Positions 26,160 to 37,402 are shown, numbered from the stretch's first letter. The stretch: DNA of 64,000 bases from Salinibaculum rarum (GCF_030505615.1 NZ_CP129992.1:248001-312000), one strand, 5' to 3'. A program made the numbers and translations. The notes: generated by a model from the letters alone, not told the origin.

Positions 26160-26753
26160 ATGCGCCAGTTCCTCGTCGTCGGCCACGACGCACCGACGAC
26201 AGCCGACTTCTCGCTCAACGACCTTCCCGGCGCCGGGCGACTCGACGCGCTCTGTCGCTGTGTCACCAGCGCACTCCTGCTCTCGCACGACATCCGCGGG
26301 GACGTTCGGGTCTACCTCGTCCTCAGCAATCAGTTCACGGTCACATTCGACGGCAGCGAATTACAGGGACTCAACCCCGACGAACGGTCGACGGCCGCGC
26401 TCGTCCGGACGGCACTCGACGAACGCGAGGAGGCCATCGGTCACATCCCCGTCGAAACCTCACCGGGCGTCTCGCTCGTCCGGAAGGGGTTCGAGGCGAC
26501 GCTCGACGACGCCGAGGCAGATGGAACGGTCGTCCAGCTCCACGGCGAGGGGACGCCTGCAATCGAAACGGAGCCACCGACAGACCCAGTTTTTGTCCTC
26601 TCGGACCACCGGAACTTCACCGACGAGGAGACTGCACTGCTCGACGACGTGGCCGATAAGCGAGTGAGTCTCGGACCGCGGCGTCTCCACGGTAATCAGG
26701 CTGTCACCGTTGCGCACAACTGGCTGGACACCGACGGCTTTTCGCAGTACTGA
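26160..26753 (+). CDS. trmY: tRNA (pseudouridine54-N1)-methyltransferase TrmY
   Basis: A 197-residue SPOUT-class methyltransferase. The N-terminus MRQFLVVGHDAPTTADFSLN and the C-terminal SAM-knot part (VFVLSDHRNFTDEETALLDD and RVSLGPRRLHGNQAVTVAHN) match archaeal TrmY. It methylates N1 of pseudouridine 54 in the T-loop of tRNA, producing the m1-psi found in archaea in place of T54. Full length. It is the first core-type gene after the accessory island and is followed by a membrane-protein gene in the same direction. Confidence 0.85.
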   Translation: MRQFLVVGHDAPTTADFSLNDLPGAGRLDALCRCVTSALLLSHDIRGDVRVYLVLSNQFTVTFDGSELQGLNPDERSTAALVRTALDEREEAIGHIPVETSPGVSLVRKGFEATLDDAEADGTVVQLHGEGTPAIETEPPTDPVFVLSDHRNFTDEETALLDDVADKRVSLGPRRLHGNQAVTVAHNWLDTDGFSQY

Positions 26754-26819
26754 ACCCCTGTTGGGCGGGCCAGTGTCCAGAGGACAATCGATATATGCCA
26801 CAGGAGAGATTTCACCGCC

Positions 26820-27635
26820 ATGGGAATATTCGGGCGGCTCAAACGGGGGGTAGCGCTGACGAAAGACAGCATCGTCGTGTTGCGGCACAATCCAGCGCTG
26901 ATGACGTTCCCGCTGGTCGCGGGTGCGGCTGGTATTGTCTTTCTCGCACTCCTGCTCGGGGGCGCGTACGGCATGGTCGGCACCATCGAAGGGAACGAGA
27001 CCGTCGGCTATGCCATCCTCTTCGTCGCGTATCTGGTGACGACGTTCATCTCGTCGTTTTTCACCGCAGGGCTGGTCTACGAGACGCGGCAGGCCTTCGA
27101 CGGAAAACCGACCGATTTCCGCCGCGGCCTGAACGCCGCCTGGGGCGTGAAGGGAAAACTGCTCGTCTGGTCGGTCATCGCCGCGACCATCGGCGTCGTC
27201 ATCAAGGCCATCGAATCCTCAGATAGCCGCATTGCACGCATCTTCGCGTGGATATTCAGCGCCGCGTGGTCGATTCTCACCTTCTTCGTCGTTCCCGTCG
27301 CCGTCCTCGAACCCGACGAGAACGTCCTGAGCATGTTCAAAACGAGCGGGCGAACCTTCCGGCAGACCTGGGGAGAGACGGCCATCGGGATGATTGGCCC
27401 GGGCCTGATTGCCTTCGCCGTCTTCGGTGTCGGCGCTGTCGCCGCGTTTGGCATCTTCACCGCGACCGGAAGCGCCCTCGTCGCCGGCGCCATCGTCGGC
27501 CTCTTTCTGGTCTTTGCCATCCTCCTCTCGGCGACAATCAAGGGCATCATCAAGACCTCGCTGTACGTCTACGCGACGGAGGGCAAGCGACCGAGCGAGT
27601 TCGGCGACACCGACTTCCAGTCGCTCAATTCGTGA
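26820..27635 (+). CDS. Polytopic membrane protein (DUF6159-like)
   Basis: A 271-residue protein with about six membrane helices in three pairs: residues 28-55, 63-85, 115-130, 138-165 and two Gly/Ala-rich helices near 190-240. The start MGIFGRLKRGVALTKDSIVVLR is amphipathic. The C-terminus is soluble (YVYATEGKRPSEFGDTDFQS). The family is widespread in archaea and bacteria but has no established function. It lies upstream of tRNA-Pro. Confidence 0.7.
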   Translation: MGIFGRLKRGVALTKDSIVVLRHNPALMTFPLVAGAAGIVFLALLLGGAYGMVGTIEGNETVGYAILFVAYLVTTFISSFFTAGLVYETRQAFDGKPTDFRRGLNAAWGVKGKLLVWSVIAATIGVVIKAIESSDSRIARIFAWIFSAAWSILTFFVVPVAVLEPDENVLSMFKTSGRTFRQTWGETAIGMIGPGLIAFAVFGVGAVAAFGIFTATGSALVAGAIVGLFLVFAILLSATIKGIIKTSLYVYATEGKRPSEFGDTDFQSLNS

Positions 27636-27688
27636 CCGGTCCAGCGATTCGCAACCGTTAAATCCGACGACGGACTCGCTTCGTATGC

Positions 27689-27761
27689 GGGCTGATGGGG
27701 TAGCTTGGTATCCTCGGAGCATCGGGTGCTTTGGACCTCGGTTCAAATCCGGGTCAGCCCA
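27689..27761 (+). tRNA. tRNA-Pro (anticodon CGG)
   Basis: The cloverleaf can be drawn: acceptor GGGCTGA pairs with TCAGCCC, anticodon stem GGAGC/GCTTT with loop ATCGGGT gives anticodon CGG (reads CCG), T stem CTCGG/CCGGG with loop TTCAAAT, discriminator A at 27761. CCA is not encoded. No intron. The D stem is weak, with one G-U and one mismatch. Confidence 0.9.
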
Positions 27762-27879
27762 CTTCTCTCTCGTCGACACTCGATAGCGTGACTGCTAGAG
27801 AGAACGGTTCTCTCGGACGGGACAGTCTAAACTTACCGAAGGCGACACAGTTTTTACCCCACGTTCCCCGGGAGCGGGT

Positions 27880-28035
27880 ATGGAGTGGACGCCGACTGCG
27901 ACGCCGTCGATGTTGAGCGCGTGTGAGTGTGGGAGTGACGCTGTCGAGGTGCGACCGGACGGGCTTGTGAAACTATACCGCTGTGCGGACTGTGAGTCGA
28001 TTCTGGGCGACATCACAATGGGCCACGAACCATAG
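27880..28035 (+). CDS. Small zinc-ribbon (CPxCG-like) protein, 51 residues
   Basis: ATG 27880 to TAG 28035 encodes 51 residues with two Cys pairs, ACECGSD and YRCADCES, spaced about 20 apart as in one-domain zinc fingers. Haloarchaea have many such small zinc-finger proteins, some shown to affect biofilm and motility. It stands alone between tRNA-Pro and the NUDIX gene. Acidic composition and codon usage support translation. Confidence 0.65.
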   Translation: MEWTPTATPSMLSACECGSDAVEVRPDGLVKLYRCADCESILGDITMGHEP

Positions 28036-28108
28036 TCACGGGCTTTTCGACGGCACGGTTCGTCCGGGTTCAGGGCTCTTTTTATCACACCCGCCGAACG
28101 TCTAGACG

Positions 28109-28669
28109 ATGTCAGACCTCTCGTGGGAGACCCTCTCGAGTGACGTTGCCTACTCCTGTGACGGATTCGACATCGTCAACGAAGACGTCCGACTCCCCGA
28201 CGGCGAAGTCACGGAATTCGACTACCTCTCTGAATCCGAGAGCGTCGTCATCCTCCCGTTTACCGCCGATGACGAGGTCGTCGTCATCGACGAGTGGCGG
28301 CAGGCCGTCGACCGCCTCAATCGCGGGCTTCCCGCAGGGAGCATCGAAGACGACGAGGACCCCGACGATGCTGCACAGCGGGAACTCCGCGAGGAGACGG
28401 GCTACGAAGCAGACAGTGTCAGCCACATGACGACGATGGAACCCGCGAACGGCTTCTCCGATGCCGTCTTTCACTACTACGTCGCCCGAGAGTGCGAAGA
28501 GACCGGCGAGCAGGACCTAGACGACAACGAGAGCATCGCCGTCGAGACAGTGACACTTGATGAACTCGTCGAGTCCGTACGCGACAGCGAACTCCGTGAT
28601 GGCCGCGCTGCTTTCGCGGTTGTCTACTATGCACTCTTTGAGGGTTCGCCGGAAATGTCGTCGCAGTAG
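28109..28669 (+). CDS. NUDIX hydrolase (ADP-ribose pyrophosphatase-like)
   Basis: A 186-residue protein with the Nudix box [20 protein letters not shown] followed by TGY, a slightly longer spacing than the usual G-x5-E-x7-REUxEExGU. Before it is [21 protein letters not shown], typical of ADP-ribose/ADP-sugar pyrophosphatases (E-x-R-Q-x8-E-x-P-A-G). It would split ADP-ribose or related nucleotides to AMP and a sugar phosphate. Cytoplasmic. It precedes tgtA by about 60 bases and may share a transcript. Confidence 0.8.
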   Translation: MSDLSWETLSSDVAYSCDGFDIVNEDVRLPDGEVTEFDYLSESESVVILPFTADDEVVVIDEWRQAVDRLNRGLPAGSIEDDEDPDDAAQRELREETGYEADSVSHMTTMEPANGFSDAVFHYYVARECEETGEQDLDDNESIAVETVTLDELVESVRDSELRDGRAAFAVVYYALFEGSPEMSSQ

Positions 28670-28730
28670 TACTCTGCGCCGCCACCACAGAACGCAATCC
28701 TTACCGCTCGCGCTCACAGAGAGCAGTCAA

Positions 28731-30239
28731 ATGTCCGGGGTCTTCGAGGTACGCGAGTACGACGCGGCCGGTCGGCGCGGCGAGTTGACGGTCCCCAGAG
28801 CAGACGTGACCGTCGAGACGCCGGCACTGTTGCCGGTCGTCAATCCGCACGTCCAGACGGTTCCGCCCAGCCAGCTCGAATCGGAGTTCGGCGCCGAAAT
28901 TCTCATCACGAACAGCTACGTCCTCCACGGGAGCGAGGACCTCCGCGAGCCAGCACTCGAGCAGGGACTGCACGACTTGCTCGGCTTTTCGGGGGCGATT
29001 ATGACAGACTCCGGCTCGTTCCAACTCGCCGAGTACGGCGAGATTACGGTGACGACCGAGGAGATTCTCCAGTTCCAGCACGACATCGGCTCCGACATCG
29101 GCACGCCAGTTGACATTCCAACCCCACCCGACGTAAGCCACGAGCAGGCCAGCGAAGAACTCGCGACCACCCAGGAACGGCTAGAGCTGGCCGAAACCGT
29201 CGACACCGGTGACATGCTCGTCACCGCGCCAGTCCAGGGGTCGACACATCCGGACCTCCGCGAGCGCGCGGGACGTGAGGCAGCCAGCACCTCGCTTGAC
29301 GTGTTCCCAATCGGTGCGGTCGTGCCGTTGATGAACGAGTACCGCTTTTCCGACCTCGTGGACGTAGTAACGGCCGCAAAGCGGGGGCTGGGTGAGGCCG
29401 CGCCGGTCCACCTTTTCGGTGCGGGCCACCCGATGATGTTCGCGCTCGCGGTTGCGCTGGGCTGTGACCTCTTCGACTCGGCGGCGTACGCACTCTACGC
29501 CCGCGACGGCCGGTATCTGACTGTCCGCGGGACCGAACACCTCGAAGACCTCGATTACTTCCCCTGCTCGTGTCCGGTCTGTACCGACCACACCCCGGCA
29601 GACCTCCGGAATCTGGACGATGACCGAGAGTGCCAGCGACTTCTCGCCGAGCACAACCTGTACGTCTCCTTCGAGGAGATGCGGACCGTTCGGCAAGCGC
29701 TCCGTCGCGGGAACCTGCTCGAACTCGTCGAGATGCGCGCCCGCGGTCACCCGACGATGCTCGACGGCTATCGCACGCTGCTCGATTACGCCGACCAGTT
29801 AGAGCGGACCGACCCCGTCTCGAAGGACGCCTTCTTCTATCTCTCCTCGGAGAGCGCTCGTCGACCCGAAGTACTGCGCCACCACCAGCGCCTTTCCCGG
29901 CTCGACCCCGACGGCGAGATACTGCTGACGGAGGGCAATCACAGCGACGACTACGACGACTCCTGGCGACTGCTACCACCATTTGGTCCGGTGCCGCGGG
30001 AACTTGCTGACGCCTATCCACTCGCTGGGGAACTGCCCGAGCGGGTCGACGCGCAGTCCTACGAGGCGGCTGCAGAGGGTGTCCGGCGGCTGGCCGCAGA
30101 CAGCGACGCCGAGTTGACTGTGTTCCACCGCGATTGGCCCGAAGCGGCGCTCGCGGTGCTACCCGAGGATGCTCGAGTAGAAGTGCTCGGCAATGAACCG
30201 ACGGACAGTTACCCGGAGGACGAGGACGAGAAGCCATGA
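28731..30239 (+). CDS. tgtA: tRNA-guanine(15) transglycosylase (archaeosine pathway)
   Basis: A 502-residue archaeal TGT. I choose ATG 28731 ([20 protein letters not shown]); the track upstream is shadow of the NUDIX gene. Motifs: [34 protein letters not shown] with the catalytic Asp, [35 protein letters not shown], and the zinc site [11 protein letters not shown] with a further His. It replaces guanine 15 of tRNA with preQ0, the first step of archaeosine formation. Its stop overlaps the arcS start by 4 bases, showing coupled expression. Confidence 0.93.
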   Translation: MSGVFEVREYDAAGRRGELTVPRADVTVETPALLPVVNPHVQTVPPSQLESEFGAEILITNSYVLHGSEDLREPALEQGLHDLLGFSGAIMTDSGSFQLAEYGEITVTTEEILQFQHDIGSDIGTPVDIPTPPDVSHEQASEELATTQERLELAETVDTGDMLVTAPVQGSTHPDLRERAGREAASTSLDVFPIGAVVPLMNEYRFSDLVDVVTAAKRGLGEAAPVHLFGAGHPMMFALAVALGCDLFDSAAYALYARDGRYLTVRGTEHLEDLDYFPCSCPVCTDHTPADLRNLDDDRECQRLLAEHNLYVSFEEMRTVRQALRRGNLLELVEMRARGHPTMLDGYRTLLDYADQLERTDPVSKDAFFYLSSESARRPEVLRHHQRLSRLDPDGEILLTEGNHSDDYDDSWRLLPPFGPVPRELADAYPLAGELPERVDAQSYEAAAEGVRRLAADSDAELTVFHRDWPEAALAVLPEDARVEVLGNEPTDSYPEDEDEKP

Positions 30240-31996
30240 CCGACTACTTCGAGGTCCACGACCGAGACGGGGCCGCCCGCATCGGGGAACTCCGCCTTGC
30301 CGAGTCGCTCCGGACGCCCGCCGTCGTGGACGACGTCCTCGTCGACGCCGGGAGTCGCTGGCCCGAAGCCCGCGACCTACCCGAGGGCGACGAGTCAGTG
30401 TTGACAGTCCTTCCCCACCGCGCGATTCCGGGTGGCACACCCGACGATGTCGCCGACGCCTTCGCCACCGACTACCCCGACGTGGACTACCCCAGCGCGA
30501 CTGTCGTAACGCCCGACGCTGCGGCCGAAGCCACTTCCTCCAACCCGGACGCCTACGTGCTCTCGAACGCCCAGGCCGTCGCCGGCCACGCTCGGGCGTT
30601 CGTGGACGCAATCGTCCGCACGCGTGAGGTCGTCCCACACGACACCGCCCTCTATCTGCCGGGCGTCGCGACGCCGGCAAACGTCGCCACGCTCGCGTAC
30701 GCCGGCGTCGACCTCGTCGACACCGACCGCGCCGTCGTGAAAGGCAGTCAGGGCAAGTACCTCACGACCGACGGCGAGCAGTTCCTCGAAGACCTCGACG
30801 AACTCCCCTGTGCCTGCCCGGCCTGCCAGCAACCCATCGAGGAGTTCGACCGCGCGGACTGTGAACGACACAACGAGAACGCACTCCGGGCCGCACTCGG
30901 GACTGTCCGCCAGCGTATCCGCCGGGGCAGACTCCGAGACTACATCGAGGGACAGGCCCGCCACGAGCAGTGGCTCACCGCCGTCTTCCGGCGGCTCGAC
31001 CAGCAGTACAGCTACGCCGAGCAGCGCACGCCGGTCATTCGCCGCGCGGAGATTACGGCCGCCACCGAGGATACAATGGACCGCGTCGAGATTCAGCGCT
31101 TCGCCCAGCGGGTCACCGAGCGCTACCGCTGTCGGTTCGACAATCCGCTGGTCATCGTCCCCTGTTCGGCCGCGAAACCCTACAGCGAGTCCCAGAGCCA
31201 CGGCCAGTACCACGACGCAATTCAGTTCCGCGGCCACACGCTCTCGATGACCTCTCCGATTGGAGTGGTTCCACAGGAACTCGAACTCACCTACCCGGCC
31301 CAGCACTACGATTCGGTCGTGACTGGCCACTGGTCCGCGACGGAGAAGGAATTCGTCGCCGACGTACTGGAGTCGTATCTCCGGCGCAACGAGTATCCGC
31401 GCGTCATCGCACACGTCCCCGGCGAGGGGTATCGAGAGATTTGCGAGCGTGTCGAGTCGTCGCTCGGACTGGACTTCGAGTACACCGTCGAGGACCATCC
31501 GACGACCACCGACTCGCTGGCGAACCTCGCCGCGACGCTCTCGGACGAACTGAAGTACGGCAAACGCGAGCGCCAGCACAACACCGTGCGCGCCATTGCC
31601 GATTATCAGTTCGGCGAGGGCGCTGGTGACGCGCTCTTCGATGACCTGCGGGTGGGGAGTCGCTACCCCAAGCTCCGGGCGCTCGACAGCGACGGCGAGC
31701 AACTGGCGGCGCTGGTCCCCCAGTACGGCGTCCTCTCGCTGACGCTGGCGGGCGCTCGCCGCTGGGTCGAGAGCGAGGCGCCCACAAAGCGAGTCGAAAT
31801 CGACAACTTCGTTCCGCACGGCTCGGTGCTCGCACCGGGCGTCGTCGACGCCAGCGACGACATCCGCGTCGGCGACGAGGTCGTCATCGAGGGGCCACAG
31901 GCGTTCGGTATCGGCCGTGCTGAGATGTCCGGCCCCGAGATGGTCGACAGTACCCGTGGGATTGCGAGTGCCGTTCGGCACGTCGAGGAGACGTAA
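30236..31996 (+). CDS. arcS: Archaeosine synthase subunit alpha (ArcS)
   Basis: A 586-residue TgtA paralogue. The N-terminal TGT-like domain lacks the TGT catalytic signature but keeps a Cys cluster ([11 protein letters not shown]). The middle part has the ArcS-specific [14 protein letters not shown]. The C-terminus (about residues 500-586) is a PUA RNA-binding domain ([38 protein letters not shown]). ArcS adds lysine to the preQ0 base in tRNA; RaSEA then converts the adduct to archaeosine. All three enzymes are encoded here within 4.8 kb. Overlaps tgtA by 4 bases. Confidence 0.9.
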   Translation: MTDYFEVHDRDGAARIGELRLAESLRTPAVVDDVLVDAGSRWPEARDLPEGDESVLTVLPHRAIPGGTPDDVADAFATDYPDVDYPSATVVTPDAAAEATSSNPDAYVLSNAQAVAGHARAFVDAIVRTREVVPHDTALYLPGVATPANVATLAYAGVDLVDTDRAVVKGSQGKYLTTDGEQFLEDLDELPCACPACQQPIEEFDRADCERHNENALRAALGTVRQRIRRGRLRDYIEGQARHEQWLTAVFRRLDQQYSYAEQRTPVIRRAEITAATEDTMDRVEIQRFAQRVTERYRCRFDNPLVIVPCSAAKPYSESQSHGQYHDAIQFRGHTLSMTSPIGVVPQELELTYPAQHYDSVVTGHWSATEKEFVADVLESYLRRNEYPRVIAHVPGEGYREICERVESSLGLDFEYTVEDHPTTTDSLANLAATLSDELKYGKRERQHNTVRAIADYQFGEGAGDALFDDLRVGSRYPKLRALDSDGEQLAALVPQYGVLSLTLAGARRWVESEAPTKRVEIDNFVPHGSVLAPGVVDASDDIRVGDEVVIEGPQAFGIGRAEMSGPEMVDSTRGIASAVRHVEET

Positions 31997-32034
31997 GGAG
32001 AGCGACGCCGCTCATGACAGGAGGACAGCCGAAA

Positions 32035-32403
32035 ATGAACGACAGACTATTTCGATGGGGACCAGTCGTCCTCGTCGCCAGCGGCATTCTCGTCGCATCC
32101 GTCGTCCGGACAGCGGCGGGAGAACCAGCAATGGGGCCGCTCGGAGTCGGGGTCGACAAGTGGCTCCACGCGGTCGGTTACGGAGTCCTCGCTGGAACGA
32201 TTGCAGTCGCATTGGGACGCCGCCCGACCGCCGGGGCGCTGGCGCTGGTCGTCGGTCTGACCGTCGGGTACGGCATCGTAATCGAGCTCGTCCAGTTGCC
32301 ACTGTCCTATCGGTCGGCGAGCCTGCTGGATGTCGTGGCCGATGGAGTCGGTGCGGTGGTCGCCGCGGTGCTGTATTGGGTCCGACAGTCCACACCGGCC
32401 TAG
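32035..32403 (+). CDS. VanZ-like small membrane protein
   Basis: A 122-residue protein with four predicted membrane helices, started at ATG 32035 (MNDRLFRWGPVVLVAS); ATG 32014 would add seven residues. The segment VDKWLHAVGYGVLAG is the conserved D-K-x-x-H helix of VanZ-like proteins, and VIELVQLPLSYRSASLLDVV supplies the E-x-x-Q and D-x-x-x-N/D-like positions. It sits between arcS and raSEA on the same strand, 38 bases after arcS and 44 before raSEA. Its role in this operon is unclear. Family function is poorly known outside glycopeptide resistance. Confidence 0.7.
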   Translation: MNDRLFRWGPVVLVASGILVASVVRTAAGEPAMGPLGVGVDKWLHAVGYGVLAGTIAVALGRRPTAGALALVVGLTVGYGIVIELVQLPLSYRSASLLDVVADGVGAVVAAVLYWVRQSTPA

Positions 32404-32447
32404 GCGCAACGAAGCGGATTTACGCGCTCGTCTACTTCTTTTCCTCA

Positions 32448-33524
<1,077 letters not shown>

Positions 33525-33847
33525 CCGGTCAGGACAGGTCGCCGCCACGGTCAGTCGCTTTTCTGTCTCGGTATTGCCGTCGACCCCGTCTGTCCCTCCG
33601 CCGCATTTCTGGAGGAAAGTCAGTCGTACAGATTGTCGGTATCGGCAATACGAACCGTGAGAACAAGTACCGTCACCGCTACGTTTTGCACTTTCACTTT
33701 CACTCCGGTAGGCCGGGATATTAGTGGCCCCCGCGAATACGAGTAGATAGGGCTGGGAGCCCACCGTCGCCGCTTACACGCCCGGCGACACCTGTCACAC
33801 GCTCCAGGCCCTCGTTCCCCATCCTGTTTCCCCGAAACGACGAGTAG
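33525..33847. other. Gene-free stretch between raSEA and the ABC permease gene
   Basis: 323 bases between convergent genes without a credible reading frame. It contains a direct hexamer repeat (cactttcactttcactcc at 33697-33714) followed by GGTAGGCCGGGATATTAG, and a GC-rich right half (33740-33830) with several short inverted pieces. It might hold the two 3' ends or a small RNA; I see no conserved RNA signature that can be named. Confidence 0.4.
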
Positions 33848-35104
33848 CTACCGCTGGAGTTTCGAGAGCCACGTTCCGAGTCGGCCGGCACTCCCGGTGA
33901 CGACACGGTCGGAGTTGAACACGGAGACGGCCAGCGCGATAGCCGCCACCGCGAACAGCGCCTCGTATGCGATGCCGAGATAGACCAGCGTCGGGTCACC
34001 GAACATCAACTGCTTGGGCGCGACGACCGGATGAGTGAAGGGAATCGCAAAGAGTACTGCCTGGAGCGGCAAGGAGAGCGTCGAGAAATCGGTGAACATC
34101 GTCGCGAAAGCGGGGCCGATAGCCAGAATGGACAGTGGGAAGAGGAGTATCTGTGCACCCTGCCGGTCGCCGGCGAAGATACCGAGCACGAGCGCCAGCG
34201 CCAGCGCACCCACGACGGCAAAGAAGATTGCGACGCCGATAAGCGCGTAGTCGGCCAGACCGAGACTGAACGCCGCGGGGAGGTCACTGCCGCCACCACC
34301 CGTGATGCCGGACTGGTACTCCCGGAGCGCAATCGTCATGATACCGGCCGCGAGCAGTCCGATGGCGGCACTGCCGACCAGCTTCGCCGCGACGATGGTC
34401 CGACGCTTGACCGGCATCGTCAGCAGGGTTTCGAGGGTCTTGTTCTCCTTTTCCATGCCCATCGAATTGATGACCATCTGCCCGGAGAAGATGATGACCA
34501 GCATGATGATGACGGGGATGAAGATGAACTGCGAGGTGACGGCCCCCGAGAGTGTGCCCGGCGACTGACTGATTCGAGTACCCTTCACGTCCGTCGTGTA
34601 GGACGTTTCGATGGGGGCGAGTTGCTGTGGCGAAGCGCCGGTCGCGTTGATGGTAATCTGTGTGCCTGCAGTCTGGAGAATCGTCTCGACCTGGCCGGTC
34701 GAAGCGATACCGGTGAGACTGACGCTGTCGACTACAGTGTACAGACGGACCTGGCCGCGCTGCTGGCCCGTCTCGATTCGCTCGGTGAAGTTTTCGGGTA
34801 TCACAATCAATGCCGTCCCACCCCTGTCCTGGGTTTCGTCGAGCGCGCGCTCGGGGTCCGTTCCGTTACTGCGATACACCACGTCGCTGCGCTGGTCGTA
34901 CGTCGCCTCGACGAGGTTCCCGTACTCGCCGTCGTCGTTGTTGACGATGCCGACCTCCGGCGGTTCGGAGGTGGCCTCGTCCAGCCCGCCGAATCCCTGT
35001 CCGAGCGCGACGAAGATGATTGGAATAAAGAGAATCGGCAGGATGTACTGCGGACGGAGCAACTCGCGCATCTCCTTCCAGACGAGTCTGAGGAACGTGT
35101 TCAT
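33848..35104 (-). CDS. ABC-2 type exporter permease (NatB-like)
   Basis: A 418-residue membrane protein with one N-terminal helix (ILPILFIPIIFVALG), a large extracytoplasmic domain (about residues 45-190) and five C-terminal helices. The segment GMEKENKTLETLLTMPVKRR is the coupling helix typical of ABC-2/NatB-type permeases. It is coupled to the ATPase gene (4-base overlap). Together they form an exporter, possibly for Na+ or another small substrate; the substrate cannot be told from sequence. Confidence 0.85.
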   Translation of the reverse strand: MNTFLRLVWKEMRELLRPQYILPILFIPIIFVALGQGFGGLDEATSEPPEVGIVNNDDGEYGNLVEATYDQRSDVVYRSNGTDPERALDETQDRGGTALIVIPENFTERIETGQQRGQVRLYTVVDSVSLTGIASTGQVETILQTAGTQITINATGASPQQLAPIETSYTTDVKGTRISQSPGTLSGAVTSQFIFIPVIIMLVIIFSGQMVINSMGMEKENKTLETLLTMPVKRRTIVAAKLVGSAAIGLLAAGIMTIALREYQSGITGGGGSDLPAAFSLGLADYALIGVAIFFAVVGALALALVLGIFAGDRQGAQILLFPLSILAIGPAFATMFTDFSTLSLPLQAVLFAIPFTHPVVAPKQLMFGDPTLVYLGIAYEALFAVAAIALAVSVFNSDRVVTGSAGRLGTWLSKLQR

Positions 35105-35817
35105 GCTGTGGCCTCCAGGAACGCGTCTTCGAGGTTGTCGGTCGCGTACTCGCCAACCAGTTCGGTTGGCGTCCCAACGTCGACGATCTGGCCCTCGTTT
35201 ATCAGTCCGACGCGGTCACAGAGATACTCGACCTCCAGCATGTTGTGCGACGAGAGGATGACACTGCGGGATTCGCCGGGGTACTCCTTGATTGTGTCCC
35301 GAATCTGGCGGGCGTTGCGCACGTCGAGTCCCGACGTCGGTTCGTCGAGAATCGCCAGTTCGGGTTCGGTCATCAGCCCAGCAGCTAGCAGGAGTTTCCG
35401 GGTCATTCCTTTGCTGTACTCGCTGGTCTTGCTGTCGATGCGGTCGCCCAGGTCTGCAATCTCGATGCCCGTCTCGACCATCGACGCTGGACGGTCCGTA
35501 TAGAAGGAGGCGATGAAGTCCAGATACTTGCGACCGGAGAAGTTCTCGTACGCACCGGCCTCCTCGGGAACGTATCGGAGCGCGGCACGGGCGTCGTTGG
35601 GTCGCTGTGCAACGTCTGCACCACAGACGGTGACGCTACCCTCGTCGGCGCTCAACAACGTCGACATGATGCGGAGGGTCGTGGACTTGCCGGCCCCGTT
35701 CGGGCCGACCAGGCCGAATATCTCGCCACGCCGTACTTCGAAAGTGATGCCATCGAGCGCCTGCACGTCACCGTAGCGCTTGGTGAGTCCATCGACGACA
35801 ACTGCGGAGTCTGCCAT
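35101..35817 (-). CDS. ABC transporter ATP-binding protein (NatA-like)
   Basis: A 238-residue ATPase with Walker A GPNGAGKSTT, a Q-loop near RYVPEEAGAYENFSGR, signature YSKGMTRKLLLAAGL (a relaxed form of LSGGQ), Walker B LAILDEPTSGLDV and the switch His in VILSSHNMLEV. It supplies energy to the permease downstream. No further transporter gene is nearby. It is transcribed away from a short gap that separates it from purQ, which ends upstream on the same strand. Confidence 0.9.
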   Translation of the reverse strand: MADSAVVVDGLTKRYGDVQALDGITFEVRRGEIFGLVGPNGAGKSTTLRIMSTLLSADEGSVTVCGADVAQRPNDARAALRYVPEEAGAYENFSGRKYLDFIASFYTDRPASMVETGIEIADLGDRIDSKTSEYSKGMTRKLLLAAGLMTEPELAILDEPTSGLDVRNARQIRDTIKEYPGESRSVILSSHNMLEVEYLCDRVGLINEGQIVDVGTPTELVGEYATDNLEDAFLEATA

Positions 35818-35889
35818 TCGTATCGCAGTCTGTGCGGGCAGTTCGCTTAAAAATGGTCGCGCGTTTTCGGATTCAGCAAACGCGAGTCG

Positions 35890-36567
35890 TCAGCTCTCGA
35901 ATCCACGCAGGACGGCCTGGCCGTCGGTCGCGCTCACGTCGGGCAGGGTAACGCGTTCGGGGTGGGGCATCAACACGGCGACGTGGTCGTGTTCGCCCAG
36001 CACGCCCGCGACGTTGTGTTTCGAGCCGTTCGGGTTGGCGTCGTCGCTCGGCTCGCCCGATTCGTCGCAGTAGCGAAAGAGCACCCGGTCGTCGATTTCC
36101 AGCCGTTCGAGTTCGTCGTCGTCGATTTCGAAGCGCCCCTCGCCGTGTGCGATGGGGAACTGGACGATTTCGCCCTCGTCGTAGCCACGCGTGAATGGCG
36201 TGTCGGCGTTCTCGACGCGCAGGTGGACGTATTCACACTGGAAGCGGGCACTCCGGTTGGTCGTAAACGCCCCCGGCGTGAGTGCGGCCTCAGAGCCGAT
36301 TTGCGCGCCGTTACAGATACCCAGTACCGGTGTGCCCTCTTCGGCGGCGTCACGAACCTCGGACATGATAGGCGAGTTTGCGGCCATCGCGCCGGCACGG
36401 AGATAGTCACCGTAGGAAAACCCGCCGGGAATGACGATGCCGGCGGTGTCTTCGGGCAGTCCGTCCTCGTGCCAGACGCGCTGGGCGTCGATACCGAGGT
36501 GCTCCAGTGCCAGCACCGTGTCACGGTCGCAGTTGGAGCCGCCAAACTGGATGACGGTGACGGTCAC
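35890..36567 (-). CDS. purQ: Phosphoribosylformylglycinamidine synthase, glutaminase subunit
   Basis: A 225-residue class-I glutamine amidotransferase. The start is a GTG: 36567 gives MTVTVIQFGGSNCDRDTV, the family start, and a GTG at 36576 would add three residues. The catalytic Cys lies in PVLGICNGAQIGSEA and the His/Glu pair in VLMPHPERV. It provides ammonia to PurL in the fourth step of purine synthesis. purS is 52 bases upstream on the same strand; purL is not in this window. Confidence 0.92.
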   Translation of the reverse strand: MTVTVIQFGGSNCDRDTVLALEHLGIDAQRVWHEDGLPEDTAGIVIPGGFSYGDYLRAGAMAANSPIMSEVRDAAEEGTPVLGICNGAQIGSEAALTPGAFTTNRSARFQCEYVHLRVENADTPFTRGYDEGEIVQFPIAHGEGRFEIDDDELERLEIDDRVLFRYCDESGEPSDDANPNGSKHNVAGVLGEHDHVAVLMPHPERVTLPDVSATDGQAVLRGFES

Positions 36568-36619
36568 AGTGACCACCTCGTGTGGGAACCGAGCGTCACC
36601 GGCAGTGAGACAGAGACCG

Positions 36620-36871
36620 TCATTGCTCCTCGACAGTGACCTCGTAGTCGTGGATAGTCGGGTTGGCGAGCAGGCGCTCGGTCATCTCTTCGGCGCGATC
36701 GTGGGCGCTGTCGGCGCTCTCGGCGTCGAGGTCGAGTTCGAACACGTCGGCAGAACGCAGGTCGTCAAGTTCGAAGCCAAGGCGTTCGAGCGAGCGCTGT
36801 GTCGTCTCGGCCTCGGGGTCGAGCACCCCGTGTTTGAGCCGGACGGTGACAGTGGCAGTGTAGGCGGTCAT
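36620..36871 (-). CDS. purS: Phosphoribosylformylglycinamidine synthase subunit PurS
   Basis: An 83-residue PurS. ATG 36871 gives MTAYTATVTVRLKHGVLDPE, followed by RSLERLGF and LLANPTIHDYEVTV, all conserved. PurS bridges PurL and PurQ in the three-part FGAM synthase. It is the first gene of a purS-purQ pair. Confidence 0.92.
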   Translation of the reverse strand: MTAYTATVTVRLKHGVLDPEAETTQRSLERLGFELDDLRSADVFELDLDAESADSAHDRAEEMTERLLANPTIHDYEVTVEEQ

Positions 36872-36964
36872 CGGTCGAGACACGGACGCCGCGAGCGAAA
36901 ACGCTTGTGATTGCTGCCGGCAGTGGCCGCATCTTTTACTGGCAGCGCCGACGTTGGGGGGTGT

Positions 36965-37402
36965 ATGGACAGCAGACGGGTGGCGAAAGCGGCCGGGGTG
37001 AGCGTCGGCGCGTTCGCACTCTTTGGCATCATCACGGGACTGGTCCCCAACAGTATCTACACGCGGATGGTCCCGCGGACGGGTCTCGATTACCTCTTTT
37101 TGGGGCTGACGGCTGTGTTTCTCGGTGCGTACACCTACCAGCGGACGAACGCACGGGGGCGCGACGACACGACAGTCACCGCGGGTGCGGTCCTTGGCTT
37201 TCTGGCGTTCGGGTGTCCGGTCTGCAACAGCATCCTTCTTGCACTGTTTAGCAGTTCCGCCCTGATGACGTATCTCGACCCGGTACGGCCGCTCCTCGGT
37301 GCGGTGAGCGTCCTCCTGTTTGCCGGGCTGCTGTACGCGCGGTCCAGACGGACCTGTGTCTCGTGTGCCGGCGAACAGTCGGCCCAGCCACAGTCGGACT
37401 GA
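36965..37402 (+). CDS. Small membrane protein with CPVC motif
   Basis: A 145-residue protein with four membrane helices, started at ATG 36965 (MDSRRVAKAAGVSVG). A Cys pair sits in a helix (LAFGCPVCNSILLALF) and another in the tail (RTCVSCAGEQS). Membrane Cys pairs of this kind suggest metal or thiol handling, but no family can be named. The next small membrane protein follows 43 bases later with its own Cys pairs, and the two probably work together. Confidence 0.65.
   Translation: MDSRRVAKAAGVSVGAFALFGIITGLVPNSIYTRMVPRTGLDYLFLGLTAVFLGAYTYQRTNARGRDDTTVTAGAVLGFLAFGCPVCNSILLALFSSSALMTYLDPVRPLLGAVSVLLFAGLLYARSRRTCVSCAGEQSAQPQSD

Noticed and set aside
33617..33630. GGAGGAAAGTC-like string that resembles the CR-I element of RNase P RNA
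   Set aside because: The following conserved CC and the other RNase P core elements (CR-II to CR-V) are absent in the next 400 bases, and the raSEA and ABC genes leave no room for a full RNA.
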